Shown here one piece after another: positions 1 to 10,073 of a stretch of 64,000 bases of DNA. Origin of the DNA: Mumia flava (GTDB taxonomy: Bacteria; Actinomycetota; Actinomycetes; Propionibacteriales; Nocardioidaceae). Within the stretch, counting starts at the first letter, position 1, and each line of letters starts with the position of its first letter. The notes under the pieces are model-generated. The model was not told the origin of the DNA. It saw only the letters and a list, made by a program, of their open reading frames with translations, and ran no database searches. The stretch spans positions 1,426,001 to 1,490,000 of the forward strand of contig NZ_PGEZ01000001.1 in assembly GCF_002797495.1 (NCBI RefSeq). The letters run 5' to 3'. The position numbers and the translations under genes are program-made.

Positions 1-250
1 GCTGGATTCCGCCCACCTCCCGGCTGCCCGCCACGATCGCCCGCCGCCCTGCCGGCACCGGGAGGGACTCCACCGGCGGGGCGTCGATCTCCATCAGACG
101 CAGCAGGAGCTTCATCTCCGGCTCCAGCGTGCGCCCGTCGCGTACGACCGGTGGGCCGGCCATCCGGGCGAGGGCACCGGGCGGGAGCCGGAACAGGCCC
201 CGCAGGGCGCGCGATCGGGCGTTGCTGAGGCGATCGGGGGTCTCGCTCAT
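1..250 (-). CDS. N-terminal part of an alpha/beta hydrolase (lipase/esterase type), cut by the window edge
   Basis: Only the first 83 or so codons lie in the window; the rest runs off the left edge. The ATG is at 250. The translated start ([20 protein letters not shown], then a stretch with [14 protein letters not shown] and [11 protein letters not shown]) resembles the N-terminal cap of actinobacterial hormone-sensitive-lipase or LipH-type alpha/beta hydrolases. No catalytic residue is visible in this piece, so the family call rests on the N-terminus alone. It is divergent from ppk, with a 118-bp spacer between the two start codons. Confidence 0.55.
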   Translation of the reverse strand, partial: MSETPDRLSNARSRALRGLFRLPPGALARMAGPPVVRDGRTLEPEMKLLLRLMEIDAPPVESLPVPAGRRAIVAGSREVGGIQ

Positions 251-292
251 GCGCGGCACCGTAGCGGATCCCGCCGCCGCCGTGGCCCGATC

Positions 293-328
293 GGGCGATC
301 CGGCGGGCGATCCGGCGGGCGATCCGGC
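293..328. repeat. Three tandem 12-bp repeats upstream of ppk
   Basis: The unit gggcgatccggc occurs three times head to tail (293-304, 305-316, 317-328). It lies in the divergent spacer between the hydrolase and ppk. The unit is a multiple of three, so if ppk began further upstream it would read as repeated Gly-Asp-Pro-Ala. I see no reason to place it in the coding region, because the ATG at 369 gives the expected start of the protein. Confidence 0.8.
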
Positions 329-368
329 TGGACACCTCTCGTTCACGATTACGTGCGACGATGCCGAC

Positions 369-2567
369 ATGGCCGAAGAACACGGTGCGCAGCCGACCGC
401 GGTGCTGTCCGAGGACGTTCCGACCTCGCCGGACTCCTTCGACGTCGACCCGCCGTTCGACCCGCGGTTCGACGACCTCCCGGACGACCGCTTCACCGAC
501 CGGGAGCTGAGCTGGCTGGCGTTCAACCAGCGTGTGCTCGAGCTGGCCGAGGACGCATCGGTGCCGCTGCTCGAGCGGGTCCGGTTCTGCGCGATCTTCT
601 CCAGCAACCTCGACGAGTTCTTCATGGTCCGCATCGCCGGTCTGAAGCGACGCATCACTGCCGGCCTGGCCTCCCGGCGACCCAGTGGCATCAGCCCGCG
701 GGAGGTCTGGTCGGACTCGCTCGACTCCGCCCGCACGCTCATGCTCCGCCAGAGCGCGCTCTTCGGTGAGCTGACGGGCCGGCTCGCCGAGCACGAGATC
801 GAGCTGCTGCACTGGTCCGACCTCGACGAGGGCGAGCGCGCCCGGGCCTCGGAGCTGTTCACGGAGCGCGTGTTCCCCGTCCTCACCCCGTTGGCGGTCG
901 ATCCCGCGCATCCCTTCCCGTACATCTCGGGGCTGTCGCTCAACCTCGCCGTCGTGATGCGCAACCCGGCGACGTCCAAGTCGCACTTCGCCCGGGTCAA
1001 GGTGCCGCCGATCTTCGAGCGCTGGGTCACGGTCGGGCCGCAGCGGTTCGTGCCGCTGGAGGAGGTGATCGCCGCCCACCTGTCCGCGCTCTTCCCCGGG
1101 ATGGAGATCGAGGCCCACCACTTCTTCCGTGTCACCCGCAACGAGGACCTCGAGGTGGAGGAGGACGACGCCGAGAACCTCCTGCAGGCGTTGGAGAAGG
1201 AGCTGCTGCGCCGCAAGTTCGGCCCGCCCGTGCGGCTCGAGGTCGCCGAGGACATGGCCGACCACGTGCTCGACCTGCTCGTCTCCGAGCTCGACATCTC
1301 CCACGCCGAGGTGTTCCGGCTGCCGTCTCCGCTGGACATGGCGAGCCTGTTCCAGATCGCGGACCTCGATCGCCCCGAGCTCTCCTACGACCCGTTCGTC
1401 CCGGCGACCCATCCGGACCTCGCCGAGGTCGAGTCGTCCAGCCCGGCCGACATGTTCACGGCGCTGCGCGAGCGCGACGTGCTCCTGCACCATCCGTACG
1501 ACTCGTTCGCGACCAGCGTGCAGCGCTTCGTCGAGCAGGCGGCCGCCGACCCGAACGTCCTGGCGATCAAGCAGACGCTCTACCGCACCTCCGGCGACTC
1601 GCCGATCGTCGACTCGCTGATCGACGCCGCCCGGGCAGGCAAGCAGGTGCTGGTGCTGGTCGAGATCAAGGCCCGCTTCGACGAGCAGGCCAACATCCGC
1701 TGGGCCCGCAAGCTGGAGCGTGCCGGGTGTCACGTCGTGTACGGGCTGCTGGGGCTGAAGACGCACTGCAAGCTGTGCCTGGTCGTGCGTGACGAGCCGG
1801 ACGGCCTGCGCCGCTACGCCCACGTCGGCACCGGCAACTACAACCCCAAGACCGCGAGGATGTACGAGGACCTCGGACTGCTCACCTCCGACCCTCGGAT
1901 CGCCGACGACCTCACCGACCTCTTCAACAACCTCTCCGGCTACTCCCGGCGCGAGTCCTACCGCGAGCTCCTGGTCGCCCCGGCCCGGCTGCGACCCGGG
2001 ATCGTGGAGCGGATCGACGCCGAGATCGAGCACCACCGGGCCGGCCGGCCGGCCGGGATCCGGTTCAAGGTGAACTCGATCGTCGACGAGGCGATCATCG
2101 ACGCGCTCTATCGCGCGTCGCGGGCCGGTGTGCCGGTCGAGCTCCTCGTCCGCGGGATCTGCGCGCTGCGTCCCGGTGTGCCGGGCATGAGCGAGAACGT
2201 CGTCGTCCGCAGCGTCCTCGGCCGCTATCTCGAGCACAGCCGGGTCTACTGGTTCGAGGCCGGGGGCGACCCGCAGGTGTGGATCGGCTCCGCCGACCTG
2301 ATGCACCGCAACCTCGATCGCCGGGTGGAGGTGCTGGTCCGGCTCGCGCGGGCCGAGCACGTGACGGAGGTGGCCCAGATGCTCGACGTCGCGATGTCGC
2401 CGGAGACCTCGGCCTGGGACCTCGGGCCGGACGGCACCTGGGTCCGCGACCGGCACGGAGACAGCCCGCGGCGCGATCTGCAGGAGTGGTCGATCGCTCG
2501 GACCCGCGCGCGGCGGGCACGAGCGCGGGCGGAGGCGCAGGACCGAGCGGCGATCGGAGCGCTGTGA
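369..2567 (+). CDS. ppk: Polyphosphate kinase (RNA degradosome-type PPK1)
   Basis: PPK1 reversibly moves the gamma phosphate of ATP onto polyphosphate. With the ATG at 369 the protein has 732 residues, normal for actinobacterial PPK1. Near the N-terminus is the family signature ([17 protein letters not shown], then [19 protein letters not shown]). The autophosphorylated histidine is in LGLKTHCKL (about His466), and the second conserved histidine is in [12 protein letters not shown] (about His646). The frame stays open upstream to 129, but that extension is repeat-rich and overlaps the divergent gene, so the ATG at 369 is preferred; it has only a weak ribosome site. A single GTTCAC half-site near 340 could be part of a PHO box but has no partner. 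Its stop overlaps the next start by four bases. Confidence 0.95.
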   Translation: MAEEHGAQPTAVLSEDVPTSPDSFDVDPPFDPRFDDLPDDRFTDRELSWLAFNQRVLELAEDASVPLLERVRFCAIFSSNLDEFFMVRIAGLKRRITAGLASRRPSGISPREVWSDSLDSARTLMLRQSALFGELTGRLAEHEIELLHWSDLDEGERARASELFTERVFPVLTPLAVDPAHPFPYISGLSLNLAVVMRNPATSKSHFARVKVPPIFERWVTVGPQRFVPLEEVIAAHLSALFPGMEIEAHHFFRVTRNEDLEVEEDDAENLLQALEKELLRRKFGPPVRLEVAEDMADHVLDLLVSELDISHAEVFRLPSPLDMASLFQIADLDRPELSYDPFVPATHPDLAEVESSSPADMFTALRERDVLLHHPYDSFATSVQRFVEQAAADPNVLAIKQTLYRTSGDSPIVDSLIDAARAGKQVLVLVEIKARFDEQANIRWARKLERAGCHVVYGLLGLKTHCKLCLVVRDEPDGLRRYAHVGTGNYNPKTARMYEDLGLLTSDPRIADDLTDLFNNLSGYSRRESYRELLVAPARLRPGIVERIDAEIEHHRAGRPAGIRFKVNSIVDEAIIDALYRASRAGVPVELLVRGICALRPGVPGMSENVVVRSVLGRYLEHSRVYWFEAGGDPQVWIGSADLMHRNLDRRVEVLVRLARAEHVTEVAQMLDVAMSPETSAWDLGPDGTWVRDRHGDSPRRDLQEWSIARTRARRARARAEAQDRAAIGAL

Positions 2568-3466
2568 GCACACCCGGCGTCCGGATCTCGGCCGGCGCGG
2601 TGGTCTGGCGCGCCCGCGGCGACGACCGCGACGACGTCGAGCTGCTCGTCGTGCACCGCACCCAGCGTCAGGACTGGACGATCCCGAAGGGCACCGTCGA
2701 GAAGGGCGAGGCGGTGCCCGTCGCCGCGGTGCGCGAGGTCGAGGAGGAGACCGGGGTCCGCGCGCGGCTCGGCGTCCCGCTGATGGACCTCGAGTACGAG
2801 TACACCCGTGGCCGGCTGAAGCGGGTCTCGTACTGGGCCGCGCGCCCGGTTCGCGGCGACGCGGACGCGTACGTACCGAACAAGGAGATCGACCAGGTCC
2901 GCTGGGTCGGGCTGCGCAAGGCGTACGGGCGGTTGTCGTACGACAGCGACCGTGCCGTGCTCGACGCGTTCTCCGAGCGGCTGGCGGCCGGGGCGCTGCG
3001 GTCCCGCACCCTCGTCGTCGCCCGGCACGCACGCGCACGGTCCCGCTCGGCCTGGCGCAAGGAGCCGCTCGCGCGTCCTCTGACGGCCTCGGGACACACC
3101 CAGGCGCACCACCTGCGGCCGCTGCTGGACGCCTACGCGGTCCACCACGTGCGTACGAGCGGTGCCGTGCGCTGCCTGCAGACGCTCACGCCGTACGCCG
3201 AGTCGGCCCACCGGCCCCTCACCCTCGACCACCGCCTCGACGAGCCGGACGAGGGAGGCCCCACGAAGCAGCGCCCGGTCTCGGAGGCGATGGCCGAGCT
3301 GGTCGGGCACAAGAAGCCCGCTGCGGTCTGCGGTCACCGTCCGGTCCTCCCGGCGATGCTGGCGACGCTCGGCCTCGAGGCCGACCCGCTCCCGCCGGCC
3401 GGCGCGCTCGTCATCCACCACCGCAAGGGCACCGTCCACGCCGTCGAGCGCCACGAACCCCGCTGA
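2564..3466 (+). CDS. mutT1: MutT1-type NUDIX hydrolase with histidine-phosphatase domain
   Basis: This 300-residue two-domain protein starts at a GTG (2564) overlapping the ppk TGA. Residues 1-140 form a NUDIX fold with the box [20 protein letters not shown] followed by TGV at about 43-65. Residues 145-300 form a histidine-phosphatase domain beginning with [14 protein letters not shown] and having further histidines ([11 protein letters not shown]) near the end. This pairing is that of mycobacterial MutT1, which hydrolyses 8-oxo-dGTP and diadenosine polyphosphates. The coupling to ppk is typical of actinomycetes and suggests joint control of nucleotide and polyphosphate pools. Substrate preference here is inferred from family. 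Confidence 0.9.
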   Translation: MSTPGVRISAGAVVWRARGDDRDDVELLVVHRTQRQDWTIPKGTVEKGEAVPVAAVREVEEETGVRARLGVPLMDLEYEYTRGRLKRVSYWAARPVRGDADAYVPNKEIDQVRWVGLRKAYGRLSYDSDRAVLDAFSERLAAGALRSRTLVVARHARARSRSAWRKEPLARPLTASGHTQAHHLRPLLDAYAVHHVRTSGAVRCLQTLTPYAESAHRPLTLDHRLDEPDEGGPTKQRPVSEAMAELVGHKKPAAVCGHRPVLPAMLATLGLEADPLPPAGALVIHHRKGTVHAVERHEPR

Positions 3467-3475
3467 CCCACGCCC

Positions 3476-3547
3476 GCGCCCGATTCGACGGGTTCCCCAC
3501 CGTTCGGCGGCGCCGAAGCGGTGGGAAACCCGACAAGTCGCGGGCGC
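3476..3547. repeat. 72-bp imperfect palindrome, copy 1 of 2
   Basis: A 72-bp element with outer arms gcgcccg/cgggcgc and inner arms ending in cccaccg/cggtggg. Pairing the two halves gives a long stem with a short centre. A second 72-bp copy lies at 41594-41665. The ends and the cccaccg/cggtggg blocks are shared, while the centres differ and each remains self-complementary. This is the pattern of a REP-like intergenic palindrome. Here it follows mutT1 and may also end its transcript before the pst promoter. Confidence 0.75.
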
Positions 3548-3609
3548 ATGCCCCGCGGCGTGACGGAGCGCACGCCGACCCGACGATCTGCGCCGAACGG
3601 ACAGCCAGC

Positions 3610-3653
3610 GTTCACCTCTGGTTCACCTTCAGCGGGCTGCCGCTTCACTTCTC
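3610..3653 (+). promoter_or_regulatory. PHO box (PhoP site) upstream of pstS
   Basis: Two adjacent 11-bp units, gttcacctctg (3610-3620) and gttcaccttca (3621-3631), match the actinomycete PHO-box direct repeat. A third weaker unit, cttcacttctc (3643-3653), falls in the same 11-bp phase. The site ends about 60 bp before the pstS GTG. By analogy with Streptomyces, phosphorylated PhoP would bind here in phosphate starvation and activate pstSCAB. Confidence 0.85.
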
Positions 3654-3712
3654 GTACCTAACGTCGCCCACGACAACGCAACCGAAGTGACATCGAGAGA
3701 GAAGAAACGACT

Positions 3713-4810
3713 GTGAACCGCACCAAGCTGCGCATCGCCGCCCCCGCGGCGCTCGCCGTGTCCGCCGTCCTCGCGCTCTCCGCCTGCGGAGCGGGCAACG
3801 AGGCCGACGCCACCGACAGCGAGTCCGACGGGGCCCTCTCCGGCACCCTGAACGGCGCCGGCGCCAGCTCGCAGGAGGCGGCCGTCGACGCGTGGAAGCA
3901 GGGCTTCCAGACCGCGAACCCCGACGTCACCGTCAACTACGACCCGGTCGGGTCGGGCTCGGGACGTGAGCAGTTCATCGCCGGCGGCACCGCCTTCGCC
4001 GGCTCGGACGCCTACATGGACGACGAGGAGCTGACGGCAGCGGCTGAGCGCTGCGGCTCCGACGTGGTCGAGGTCCCGACCTATGTCAGCCCGATCGCCG
4101 TGATCTACAACCTCCCGGGCGTCGACACGCTCCAGCTGTCGCCCGAGGCCACCGGCGCGATCTTCGAGGGCACCATCACGAAGTGGAACGACCCGGCGAT
4201 CGCCGAGGACAACCCGGACGTCGACCTTCCGGACAGCCGGATCGTCCCGGTGCACCGTGCCGACGACTCGGGCACCACCGAGAACTTCACCACCTACCTC
4301 GATGCCACCTCGGGCGGCAGCTGGTCCGGCGGTGTCGTCGAGACCTGGCCGATCGAGGGCGGCGAGGCCGCTGACGGCACGTCGGGTGTCGTGGCTGCCG
4401 TCCAGGGCGGCGAGGGCACGATCGGGTACGCCGACGCCAGCCAGGCCGGCGACCTCGGTGTCGCGATGCTGAAGGTCGGCGAGGAGTACGTCGGGCCGAC
4501 GCCGGAGGCCGCTGCGAGCATCCTCGAGGCCTCGAGCCGCGTCGAGGGGCGCGGCGACACCGACATCGCGCTCGACATCGACCACGGCACCAGCGAGTCC
4601 GGTGTCTACCCGAACGTCCTGGTGTCCTACCAGATCGCGTGCCTGCAGTACGACGACCAGGAGACCGTCGACCTGGTCAAGGGCTGGCTGACCTACGTGA
4701 TCAGCGAGGAGGGCCAGCAGGCCTCGGCCGAGTCGGCCGGCTCCGCGCCGATCACCGGCGACATGGCCTCGCAGATCCAGGACATCGTCGACCAGATCTC
4801 GACCAAGTAG
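3713..4810 (+). CDS. pstS: Phosphate-binding lipoprotein PstS
   Basis: The 365-residue substrate-binding protein of the high-affinity phosphate ABC importer. It starts at a GTG preceded by gagaga. A lipoprotein signal runs to the lipobox LSAC with Cys25 as the lipidation site. The mature protein has the PBP-like phosphate fold: GAGASSQ near the start, GSGSGREQF, and DDSGTTENFT, the stretches that bind phosphate in PstS proteins. First gene of pstSCAB, directly downstream of the PHO box. A strong hairpin separates it from pstC, so more PstS than permease is probably made. Confidence 0.95.
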   Translation: MNRTKLRIAAPAALAVSAVLALSACGAGNEADATDSESDGALSGTLNGAGASSQEAAVDAWKQGFQTANPDVTVNYDPVGSGSGREQFIAGGTAFAGSDAYMDDEELTAAAERCGSDVVEVPTYVSPIAVIYNLPGVDTLQLSPEATGAIFEGTITKWNDPAIAEDNPDVDLPDSRIVPVHRADDSGTTENFTTYLDATSGGSWSGGVVETWPIEGGEAADGTSGVVAAVQGGEGTIGYADASQAGDLGVAMLKVGEEYVGPTPEAAASILEASSRVEGRGDTDIALDIDHGTSESGVYPNVLVSYQIACLQYDDQETVDLVKGWLTYVISEEGQQASAESAGSAPITGDMASQIQDIVDQISTK

Positions 4811-4824
4811 CACCACCCAGGCTC

Positions 4825-4868
4825 GTGGGCGGGGCCCCCCGATCGGGGGTGAGGGGAGCCCCGCCCAC
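4825..4868 (+). terminator. Hairpin between pstS and pstC (attenuator or processing stem)
   Basis: Arms gtgggcggggc (4825-4835) and gccccgcccac (4858-4868) are perfectly complementary, and the loop contains a smaller C/G-rich stem. There is no T run after it, so partial termination or a 3' stabilising stem for pstS mRNA is more likely than a full stop. This is a common arrangement between a binding-protein gene and its permease genes. Confidence 0.65.
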
Positions 4869-4904
4869 GGCAACACTCCCACTGGAATCGAGAGGACTCC
4901 CGGC

Positions 4905-5834
4905 TTGACCACTCTCACCACTCCAGCGAAGCGGCGGCTCGGTGATCGCATCTTCACCGGGCTGTCGCGTACTGCTGCGTACAGCATCCTGGCGATCCTC
5001 GCCGGGGTCGTGATCTTCCTCAGCATCGAGGGCTGGCCCGGCATCACCGCCTCACCCGACGAGGTCAAGAGCGGCGAGTCGTTCCTGGCCTGGGTCGCCC
5101 CGCTGGTCTTCGGCACGCTGTGGAGCTCCGCCCTGGCGCTCGTCATGGCGGTGCCGCTCGCGATCGGCGTCGCGCTGTTCATCACCTACTACACGCCCCG
5201 CTCGCTCGGCGTGTTCTTCGGCTACCTGGTCGACCTGCTCGCCGCGGTCCCGTCCGTCGTGTTCGGACTCTGGGGCATCGCAGTCCTCGCCGGCCTGCTC
5301 GTCAGCCCCTACGAGTGGCTGTACCAGAACCTGAGCTTCCTGCCGTTCTTCGCAGGGCCCCCGTCGGCGACCGGCCGTACGATCCTCACCGCCGCGATCG
5401 TGCTCGCGGTGATGATCCTGCCGATCATCACCGCGATCGCTCGCGAGGTGTTCAAGCAGACGCCGGTGCTCCTGGAGGAGGCCGCGCTCGCGCTCGGCGC
5501 CACCCGCTGGGAGATGATCCGCACGGTCGTCCTGCCGCACGCCCGCTCGGGCATCATCGGCGGCTCGATGCTCGGGCTCGGCCGCGCGCTCGGCGAGACG
5601 ATGGCCGTCGCGATGGTCCTCTCGGCGAGCGGCGTGGTCACCTTCAACCTGATCAGCTCGACGAACCCGAGCACGATCCCGGCGAACATCGCCCTGCAGT
5701 TCAAGGAGAACTCGGGCCTGACGATCAACGTCCTGATCGCCTCCGGCCTCGTGCTCTTCGTCATCACGCTGGCCGTGAACATCGCCGCCCGGGCGATCGT
5801 GAACCGCCGCAAGGACTTCGCGGAGGGCCGCTGA
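4905..5834 (+). CDS. pstC: Phosphate ABC transporter permease PstC
   Basis: A 309-residue inner-membrane permease. The best start is a TTG at 4905, preceded by gagagga at normal spacing. About six hydrophobic segments are visible. The cytoplasmic EAA loop reads EEAALALGATRWEMIRTVVLPHARSG cut into its usual two halves, followed by the permease motif GRALGETMAV. It pairs with PstA to form the membrane channel driven by PstB. The stop overlaps the pstA ATG (ATGA), which indicates translational coupling. Confidence 0.95.
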   Translation: MTTLTTPAKRRLGDRIFTGLSRTAAYSILAILAGVVIFLSIEGWPGITASPDEVKSGESFLAWVAPLVFGTLWSSALALVMAVPLAIGVALFITYYTPRSLGVFFGYLVDLLAAVPSVVFGLWGIAVLAGLLVSPYEWLYQNLSFLPFFAGPPSATGRTILTAAIVLAVMILPIITAIAREVFKQTPVLLEEAALALGATRWEMIRTVVLPHARSGIIGGSMLGLGRALGETMAVAMVLSASGVVTFNLISSTNPSTIPANIALQFKENSGLTINVLIASGLVLFVITLAVNIAARAIVNRRKDFAEGR

Positions 5835-6922
5835 TGACCATCCAGACCACCCCTGAGGTCCCCACCGGATCGCCGTCCGACCCGCTCGGGCCGGACTGGC
5901 ACCGGCGACAGCTGTGGCCGCGCACGGGCTGGTACGCGCTGGCGCTGGCGGTCGTCGTGACCTCCGCGCTGCACGCCGGACTCGGGCTGTCGCTCCTGCC
6001 GTCGGTGATCGTCGGCTGGTGCATCGTCGGGATCGGGCTGCCGGCCGCGTCCTGGATCGTGGAGGGTCGCCGCAAGGCGCTCGACCGGTTCATCACGGTC
6101 ACGGTCTCGTCGGCCTTCGTGCTGGCGATGATCCCCCTGCTCTCGATCATCTGGACCGTCGCGAAGAACGGCTTCCCGGTGCTCAGCCCGGAGTTCTTCA
6201 CCTACTCCATGCGCAACGTCGTCGGTGAGGGCGGCGGCATCTACCACGCCATCTGGGGCACGGTGCTCATCACCGCCGCCACGGCGGTCATCTCGGTGCC
6301 GCTGGGCATCCTCACCGCGATCTACCTCGTCGAGTTCGGCGGCGACGGTCGGACGGCGCGCACGATCCGGTTCCTGGTCGACGTGATGACCGGCATCCCC
6401 TCGATCGTCGCCGGCCTGTTCGCCTACGCACTGTTCGCGGTGTTCTTCGGACCCGGTGTCCGGATGGGCATCGCCGGCGCCGTCGCCCTGTCGGTGCTGA
6501 TGATCCCGGTCGTGGTCCGCTCGGCCGAGGAGATGCTCCAGCTCGTCCCGCACGAGCTGCGCGAGGCCTCGTACGCGCTGGGTGTGCCGCGGTGGCGCAC
6601 CGTGCTCAAGGTGGTGCTCCCGACCGCGATGGCCGGCCTGGTCACCGGTGTGACCCTCGCGGTGGCCCGCGTGATCGGCGAGACCGCGCCGCTGCTGGTC
6701 ACCGTCGGCATCACCGACTCGACCAACTTCAACCTGTTCGACGGGCGGATGGCGACGTTGCCGGTCTTCGCCTACACCTCGATCAGCTCCCCGGGCTTCC
6801 CGCCCGGCCCGTCGATCGACCGGGCCTGGGGTGCGGCGCTCGTGCTGATGCTGATCGTGATGATCCTCAACCTCGCCGCCCGACTCGTGACCTACTACTT
6901 CTCTCCGAAGGACAAGCGATGA
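5834..6922 (+). CDS. pstA: Phosphate ABC transporter permease PstA
   Basis: A 362-residue permease starting at the ATG that overlaps the pstC stop. Two N-terminal membrane segments lie in the first 100 residues, longer than in short PstA proteins. The core has the EAA loop ([20 protein letters not shown]) and the conserved [11 protein letters not shown]. The C-terminus ends with a membrane helix and a short basic tail. Its stop overlaps the pstB start. Confidence 0.95.
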   Translation: MTIQTTPEVPTGSPSDPLGPDWHRRQLWPRTGWYALALAVVVTSALHAGLGLSLLPSVIVGWCIVGIGLPAASWIVEGRRKALDRFITVTVSSAFVLAMIPLLSIIWTVAKNGFPVLSPEFFTYSMRNVVGEGGGIYHAIWGTVLITAATAVISVPLGILTAIYLVEFGGDGRTARTIRFLVDVMTGIPSIVAGLFAYALFAVFFGPGVRMGIAGAVALSVLMIPVVVRSAEEMLQLVPHELREASYALGVPRWRTVLKVVLPTAMAGLVTGVTLAVARVIGETAPLLVTVGITDSTNFNLFDGRMATLPVFAYTSISSPGFPPGPSIDRAWGAALVLMLIVMILNLAARLVTYYFSPKDKR

Positions 6923-7779
6923 GCATGCGATCCGTGACCCGTGAATCCTCCCCCGCCATGACCGCAGCCACGCAGACGCCGCAGACCTCGCCCCGCCACC
7001 GCGGGTCGGGCATCGACGTCGAAGGTCTCAACATCTTCTACGGCGACAGCCACGCGGTGCGGGACATCACCCTGTCGATCCCGGGCCAGTCGGTGACCGC
7101 GATCATCGGCCCGTCGGGCTGCGGCAAGTCGACCTTCCTGCGCACCCTCAACCGCATGCACGAGGTGACGCCGGGAGCCCGGGTCGAAGGCACCATCCGT
7201 GTCGACGGCCGCGACCTGTACGACACCGGGGTCGACCCGGTCCTGGTGCGGCGCGAGATCGGGATGGTCTTCCAGCGCCCGAACCCGTTCCCGACCATGT
7301 CGATCAAGGACAACGTCCTCGCCGGGGTCCGTCTCAACGGCGGTCGGCTCCGCAAGGACGACGCCGACGAGCTCGCGGAGAAGGCGCTGCGCGGCGCCAA
7401 CCTCTTCGAGGAGGTCAAGGACCGCCTCGGGCGTCCCGGGGCGAGCCTCTCCGGCGGGCAGCAGCAGCGCCTCTGCATCGCGCGTGCGATCGCGGTCGAG
7501 CCCGCGGTCCTGCTGATGGACGAGCCCTGCTCGGCTCTCGACCCGATCTCCACCAGTGCGATCGAGGACCTGATCGGCGAGCTGAAGTCCGACTACACGA
7601 TCGTGATCGTCACGCACAACATGCAGCAGGCCGCCCGAGTCTCCGACGAGACCGCGTTCTTCAACCTCGCGGGTGTCGGCGAGCCCGGGGAGCTGGTCGA
7701 GTCCGGCGACACGACGAAGATCTTCTCCAACCCGGACAACCCGTCCACCGAGGCGTACATCACCGGCCGCTTCGGCTGA
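6919..7779 (+). CDS. pstB: Phosphate ABC transporter ATPase PstB
   Basis: A 286-residue ATPase with Walker [11 protein letters not shown]-loop [12 protein letters not shown], signature LSGGQQQR, Walker [14 protein letters not shown] and the switch histidine in [16 protein letters not shown] is characteristic of PstB. I use the ATG at 6919, which overlaps the pstA stop; ATGs at 6925 and 6958 are also in frame, so the first 30 or so residues are uncertain. No phoU follows. The operon ends at a hairpin shared with the convergent MFS gene. Confidence 0.95.
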   Translation: MSMRSVTRESSPAMTAATQTPQTSPRHRGSGIDVEGLNIFYGDSHAVRDITLSIPGQSVTAIIGPSGCGKSTFLRTLNRMHEVTPGARVEGTIRVDGRDLYDTGVDPVLVRREIGMVFQRPNPFPTMSIKDNVLAGVRLNGGRLRKDDADELAEKALRGANLFEEVKDRLGRPGASLSGGQQQRLCIARAIAVEPAVLLMDEPCSALDPISTSAIEDLIGELKSDYTIVIVTHNMQQAARVSDETAFFNLAGVGEPGELVESGDTTKIFSNPDNPSTEAYITGRFG

Positions 7780-7801
7780 GCGACAGCCACGTCCGTACGA
7801 G

Positions 7802-7830
7802 GGCCCTCACCCCGTCAGGGGGTGGGGGCC
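7802..7830. terminator. Bidirectional terminator hairpin between pstB and the MFS gene
   Basis: Arms ggccctcacccc (7802-7813) and ggggtgggggcc (7819-7830) pair with one mismatch around a 5-base loop. The hairpin sits just past pstB and overlaps the last codons of the convergent MFS gene, so it can end transcription from both sides. Confidence 0.7.
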
Positions 7831-9047
7831 TTCGCCGTCGGAGGCAGGTCGGTCCACCGTCCGACGAACCATGCGAGCACGACGAGCAGCAGCGCGAGCA
7901 CCGAGAGCGTGGCCGCGAGGGTCGTCACGTAGGTGCCGGCAGCGATCAGCCCGAAGACGCCGAGCGTCACGGCCTCGGAGCTCAGCCCGGCGAACGACGT
8001 GACCGTCGCGCGTGCCCGACCGGTGACCGCGTCCTGGAGGCGGGCGTCGACGACGAGCGTGATCATCGTCGCGATCCCGAACGCCAGCCCCAGGACGGTG
8101 AACAGCGCGACCCTCCCGGCCACGCTGTCCGCGACCGAGAGCGGGTCGGTCAGCCCGGCGACGAACAGCGCGGCAGCGAGCAGGAGCAGCCACGCCAGCC
8201 ACCGGCCCCGCAGGAGCGCGGCCCGTCCGGTGAACGCCGTACCGACTGCCTGGAAGGCCACCGTCAAGGTGATGAGCAGCGGGATCTGCGCGGCCGGAGC
8301 ACCCTGGTCGCGTCCGATCAGCGGGAAGTACTCCTCGACGAGGCTCACCGACCAGAGGAACGCGCTGAGCAGCACCAGCCGGCGCACGGCCCGCACGCGG
8401 GTCGACTCGACGAACCCCGCCCGCATCGTGCGGACGTAGCGCGACCACACCGTCGAGGCCACCTCCGCGTCCTCCGTCGGCGTGGTGGGAGTGGTCGGTG
8501 CCGCCTTCGGCAGCGCGAGAGCGCAGGCCGCGTGGACGAGCGCCACCGCGACGCTGACCCACGCCACCAACGTGTAGCCGCCGAGGGACATCAGCGGGGC
8601 CGCCAGCGCGATCGCGGCCAGCATCGCGAGGATCTGCACCGTGGTCGCGGTCCCCATCAGCCCGGCGTAACGCTCCGCGCGACCGTGCGCGGACAGCTCG
8701 TCGTACAGCAGCGCCTCGAAGGTGCCCGACATCATGGCCCCGGACAGGCCCCACAGGACGAAGCCGAACGCGAACCCCGCGTACGTCGGCACCAGGATCC
8801 AGGAGGCGAACGTGGCGGCGAGCAGCAGGCCGGCCCCGAACAGGAGCAGCCGGCGGTCCACCAGGTCGGCCCAGGTCCCCGACGGCACCTCGACCACGAA
8901 CGCGGTCACCGACCAGAACGCGAGCAGCGAGGTGATCTGCGCGTCCGACAGCCCGGCGTCGGCGAACAGCAGCGTGTAGACCGCGAAGAACGGGATCGCG
9001 GCATTGAGCGCGAAGTACGCGATCGCCCAGAACGCGACGCGCCTCAT
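7815..9047 (-). CDS. MFS transporter (12-helix, drug-export-like)
   Basis: A 410-residue, highly hydrophobic protein with about 12 membrane segments. The motif-A-like loop after helix 2 reads SGTWADLVDRRLLL, and a charged cytoplasmic loop of about 40 residues lies between helices 6 and 7. It starts 13 bases after the pit stop, so it probably sits in the DUF47-pit-MFS operon. The substrate cannot be read from sequence; it may be an efflux carrier. Confidence 0.8.
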   Translation of the reverse strand: MRRVAFWAIAYFALNAAIPFFAVYTLLFADAGLSDAQITSLLAFWSVTAFVVEVPSGTWADLVDRRLLLFGAGLLLAATFASWILVPTYAGFAFGFVLWGLSGAMMSGTFEALLYDELSAHGRAERYAGLMGTATTVQILAMLAAIALAAPLMSLGGYTLVAWVSVAVALVHAACALALPKAAPTTPTTPTEDAEVASTVWSRYVRTMRAGFVESTRVRAVRRLVLLSAFLWSVSLVEEYFPLIGRDQGAPAAQIPLLITLTVAFQAVGTAFTGRAALLRGRWLAWLLLLAAALFVAGLTDPLSVADSVAGRVALFTVLGLAFGIATMITLVVDARLQDAVTGRARATVTSFAGLSSEAVTLGVFGLIAAGTYVTTLAATLSVLALLLVVLAWFVGRWTDLPPTAKAPTP

Positions 9048-9060
9048 CGGCGCACCGGAC

Positions 9061-10071
9061 TCAGGGCAGGAACCAGGCCACGAGGTAGTAGGTCAGTGCC
9101 GCGACCAGGGCGGCGGCGGGGATGGTGACGATCCACGCCGTCACGATGCCACGAGCCACGCCCCAGCGGACGGCGCTGAACCGCTTCGTCGCGCCGGCTC
9201 CCATGATCGACGAGGTGATCGTGTGGGTCGTCGAGACGGGCGCCCCGAATCCCATCGCCATGACGTAGAGGACGCTCGCGGCGGTCGTCTCCGCCGCGAA
9301 CCCGCGCGGCGGATCGAGGTGGATGATCCGGCGTCCGAGCGTCCGCATGATCCGCCAGCCGCCGGAGTAGGTGCCGAGCGAGATCGCGGCCGCGGCGGAG
9401 ACCTTGACCCAGAACGGGATCCCGTCGTCGGCGGCGACGTAGCCGCCGGCGAGCAGGGCCAGAAACATGACACCCATCGTCTTCTGCGCGTCCTGCAGAC
9501 CGTGGCCCAGTGCCATCGCGGCCGCCGAGACCGTCTGCGCGAGGCGGAAGTGCCGGGAGGTCTTGTGCGGGTTGCTGCGGCGGAACGCCCAGAGGATCCC
9601 CGTCATCAGCAGGAAGGCTCCCGTGAACCCGACCACCGGGGAGACGACCATCGGGATCGCGACCTTGTCGACCACCGTGGCCCACGCGACCGTGCTCGCG
9701 GACGCGACACCGGCGCCGACGAGGCCTCCGATCAGTGCGTGGGAGGACGACGAGGGAAGACCGAAGTACCACGTGATCAGGTTCCAGACGATCGCGCCGA
9801 CGAGCGCCGCGAACACGACGGTCAGCCCGTGGTTGCCCTCGCCCTCGACTCCCTCGGCGATGATGCTTCCGACGGTGTCGGCAACCTCGGTCCCGAGGAA
9901 GGCACCGATGAAGTTCATGATCGCGGCCATCAGCAGCGCGATCCGCGGCGTCAGCGCGCGCGTCGAGACCGACGTCGCGATCGCGTTGGCCGCGTCGTGG
10001 AAACCGTTGGTGTAGTCGAAGATCAGCGCAACGCTGACCACGAGGATCACCATCAGCAGGGTGAGCTCCAC
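9061..10071 (-). CDS. pit: Low-affinity inorganic phosphate transporter (Pit family)
   Basis: A 336-residue PiT-type carrier. Two copies of the family motif are visible: DYTNGFHDAANAIATSVSTR near the N-terminus and GHGLQDAQKTMGVMF in the second half. The GTG at 10071 follows the DUF47 stop by two bases, and an extension further upstream would run into that gene. About nine to ten membrane helices. Pit proteins carry metal-phosphate, usually driven by protons. With pst nearby, the locus encodes both high- and low-affinity phosphate uptake. Confidence 0.93.
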   Translation of the reverse strand: MELTLLMVILVVSVALIFDYTNGFHDAANAIATSVSTRALTPRIALLMAAIMNFIGAFLGTEVADTVGSIIAEGVEGEGNHGLTVVFAALVGAIVWNLITWYFGLPSSSSHALIGGLVGAGVASASTVAWATVVDKVAIPMVVSPVVGFTGAFLLMTGILWAFRRSNPHKTSRHFRLAQTVSAAAMALGHGLQDAQKTMGVMFLALLAGGYVAADDGIPFWVKVSAAAAISLGTYSGGWRIMRTLGRRIIHLDPPRGFAAETTAASVLYVMAMGFGAPVSTTHTITSSIMGAGATKRFSAVRWGVARGIVTAWIVTIPAAALVAALTYYLVAWFLP

Positions 10072-10073
10072 CC

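Noticed and set aside
338-352. GTTCAC half-site before ppk as a PHO box
   Set aside because: No second unit at 11 bp; one hexamer is not enough.
129-368. Upstream extension of the ppk reading frame
   Set aside because: It overlaps the divergent hydrolase start and consists of low-complexity repeat; PPK1 proteins begin close to the ATG at 369.
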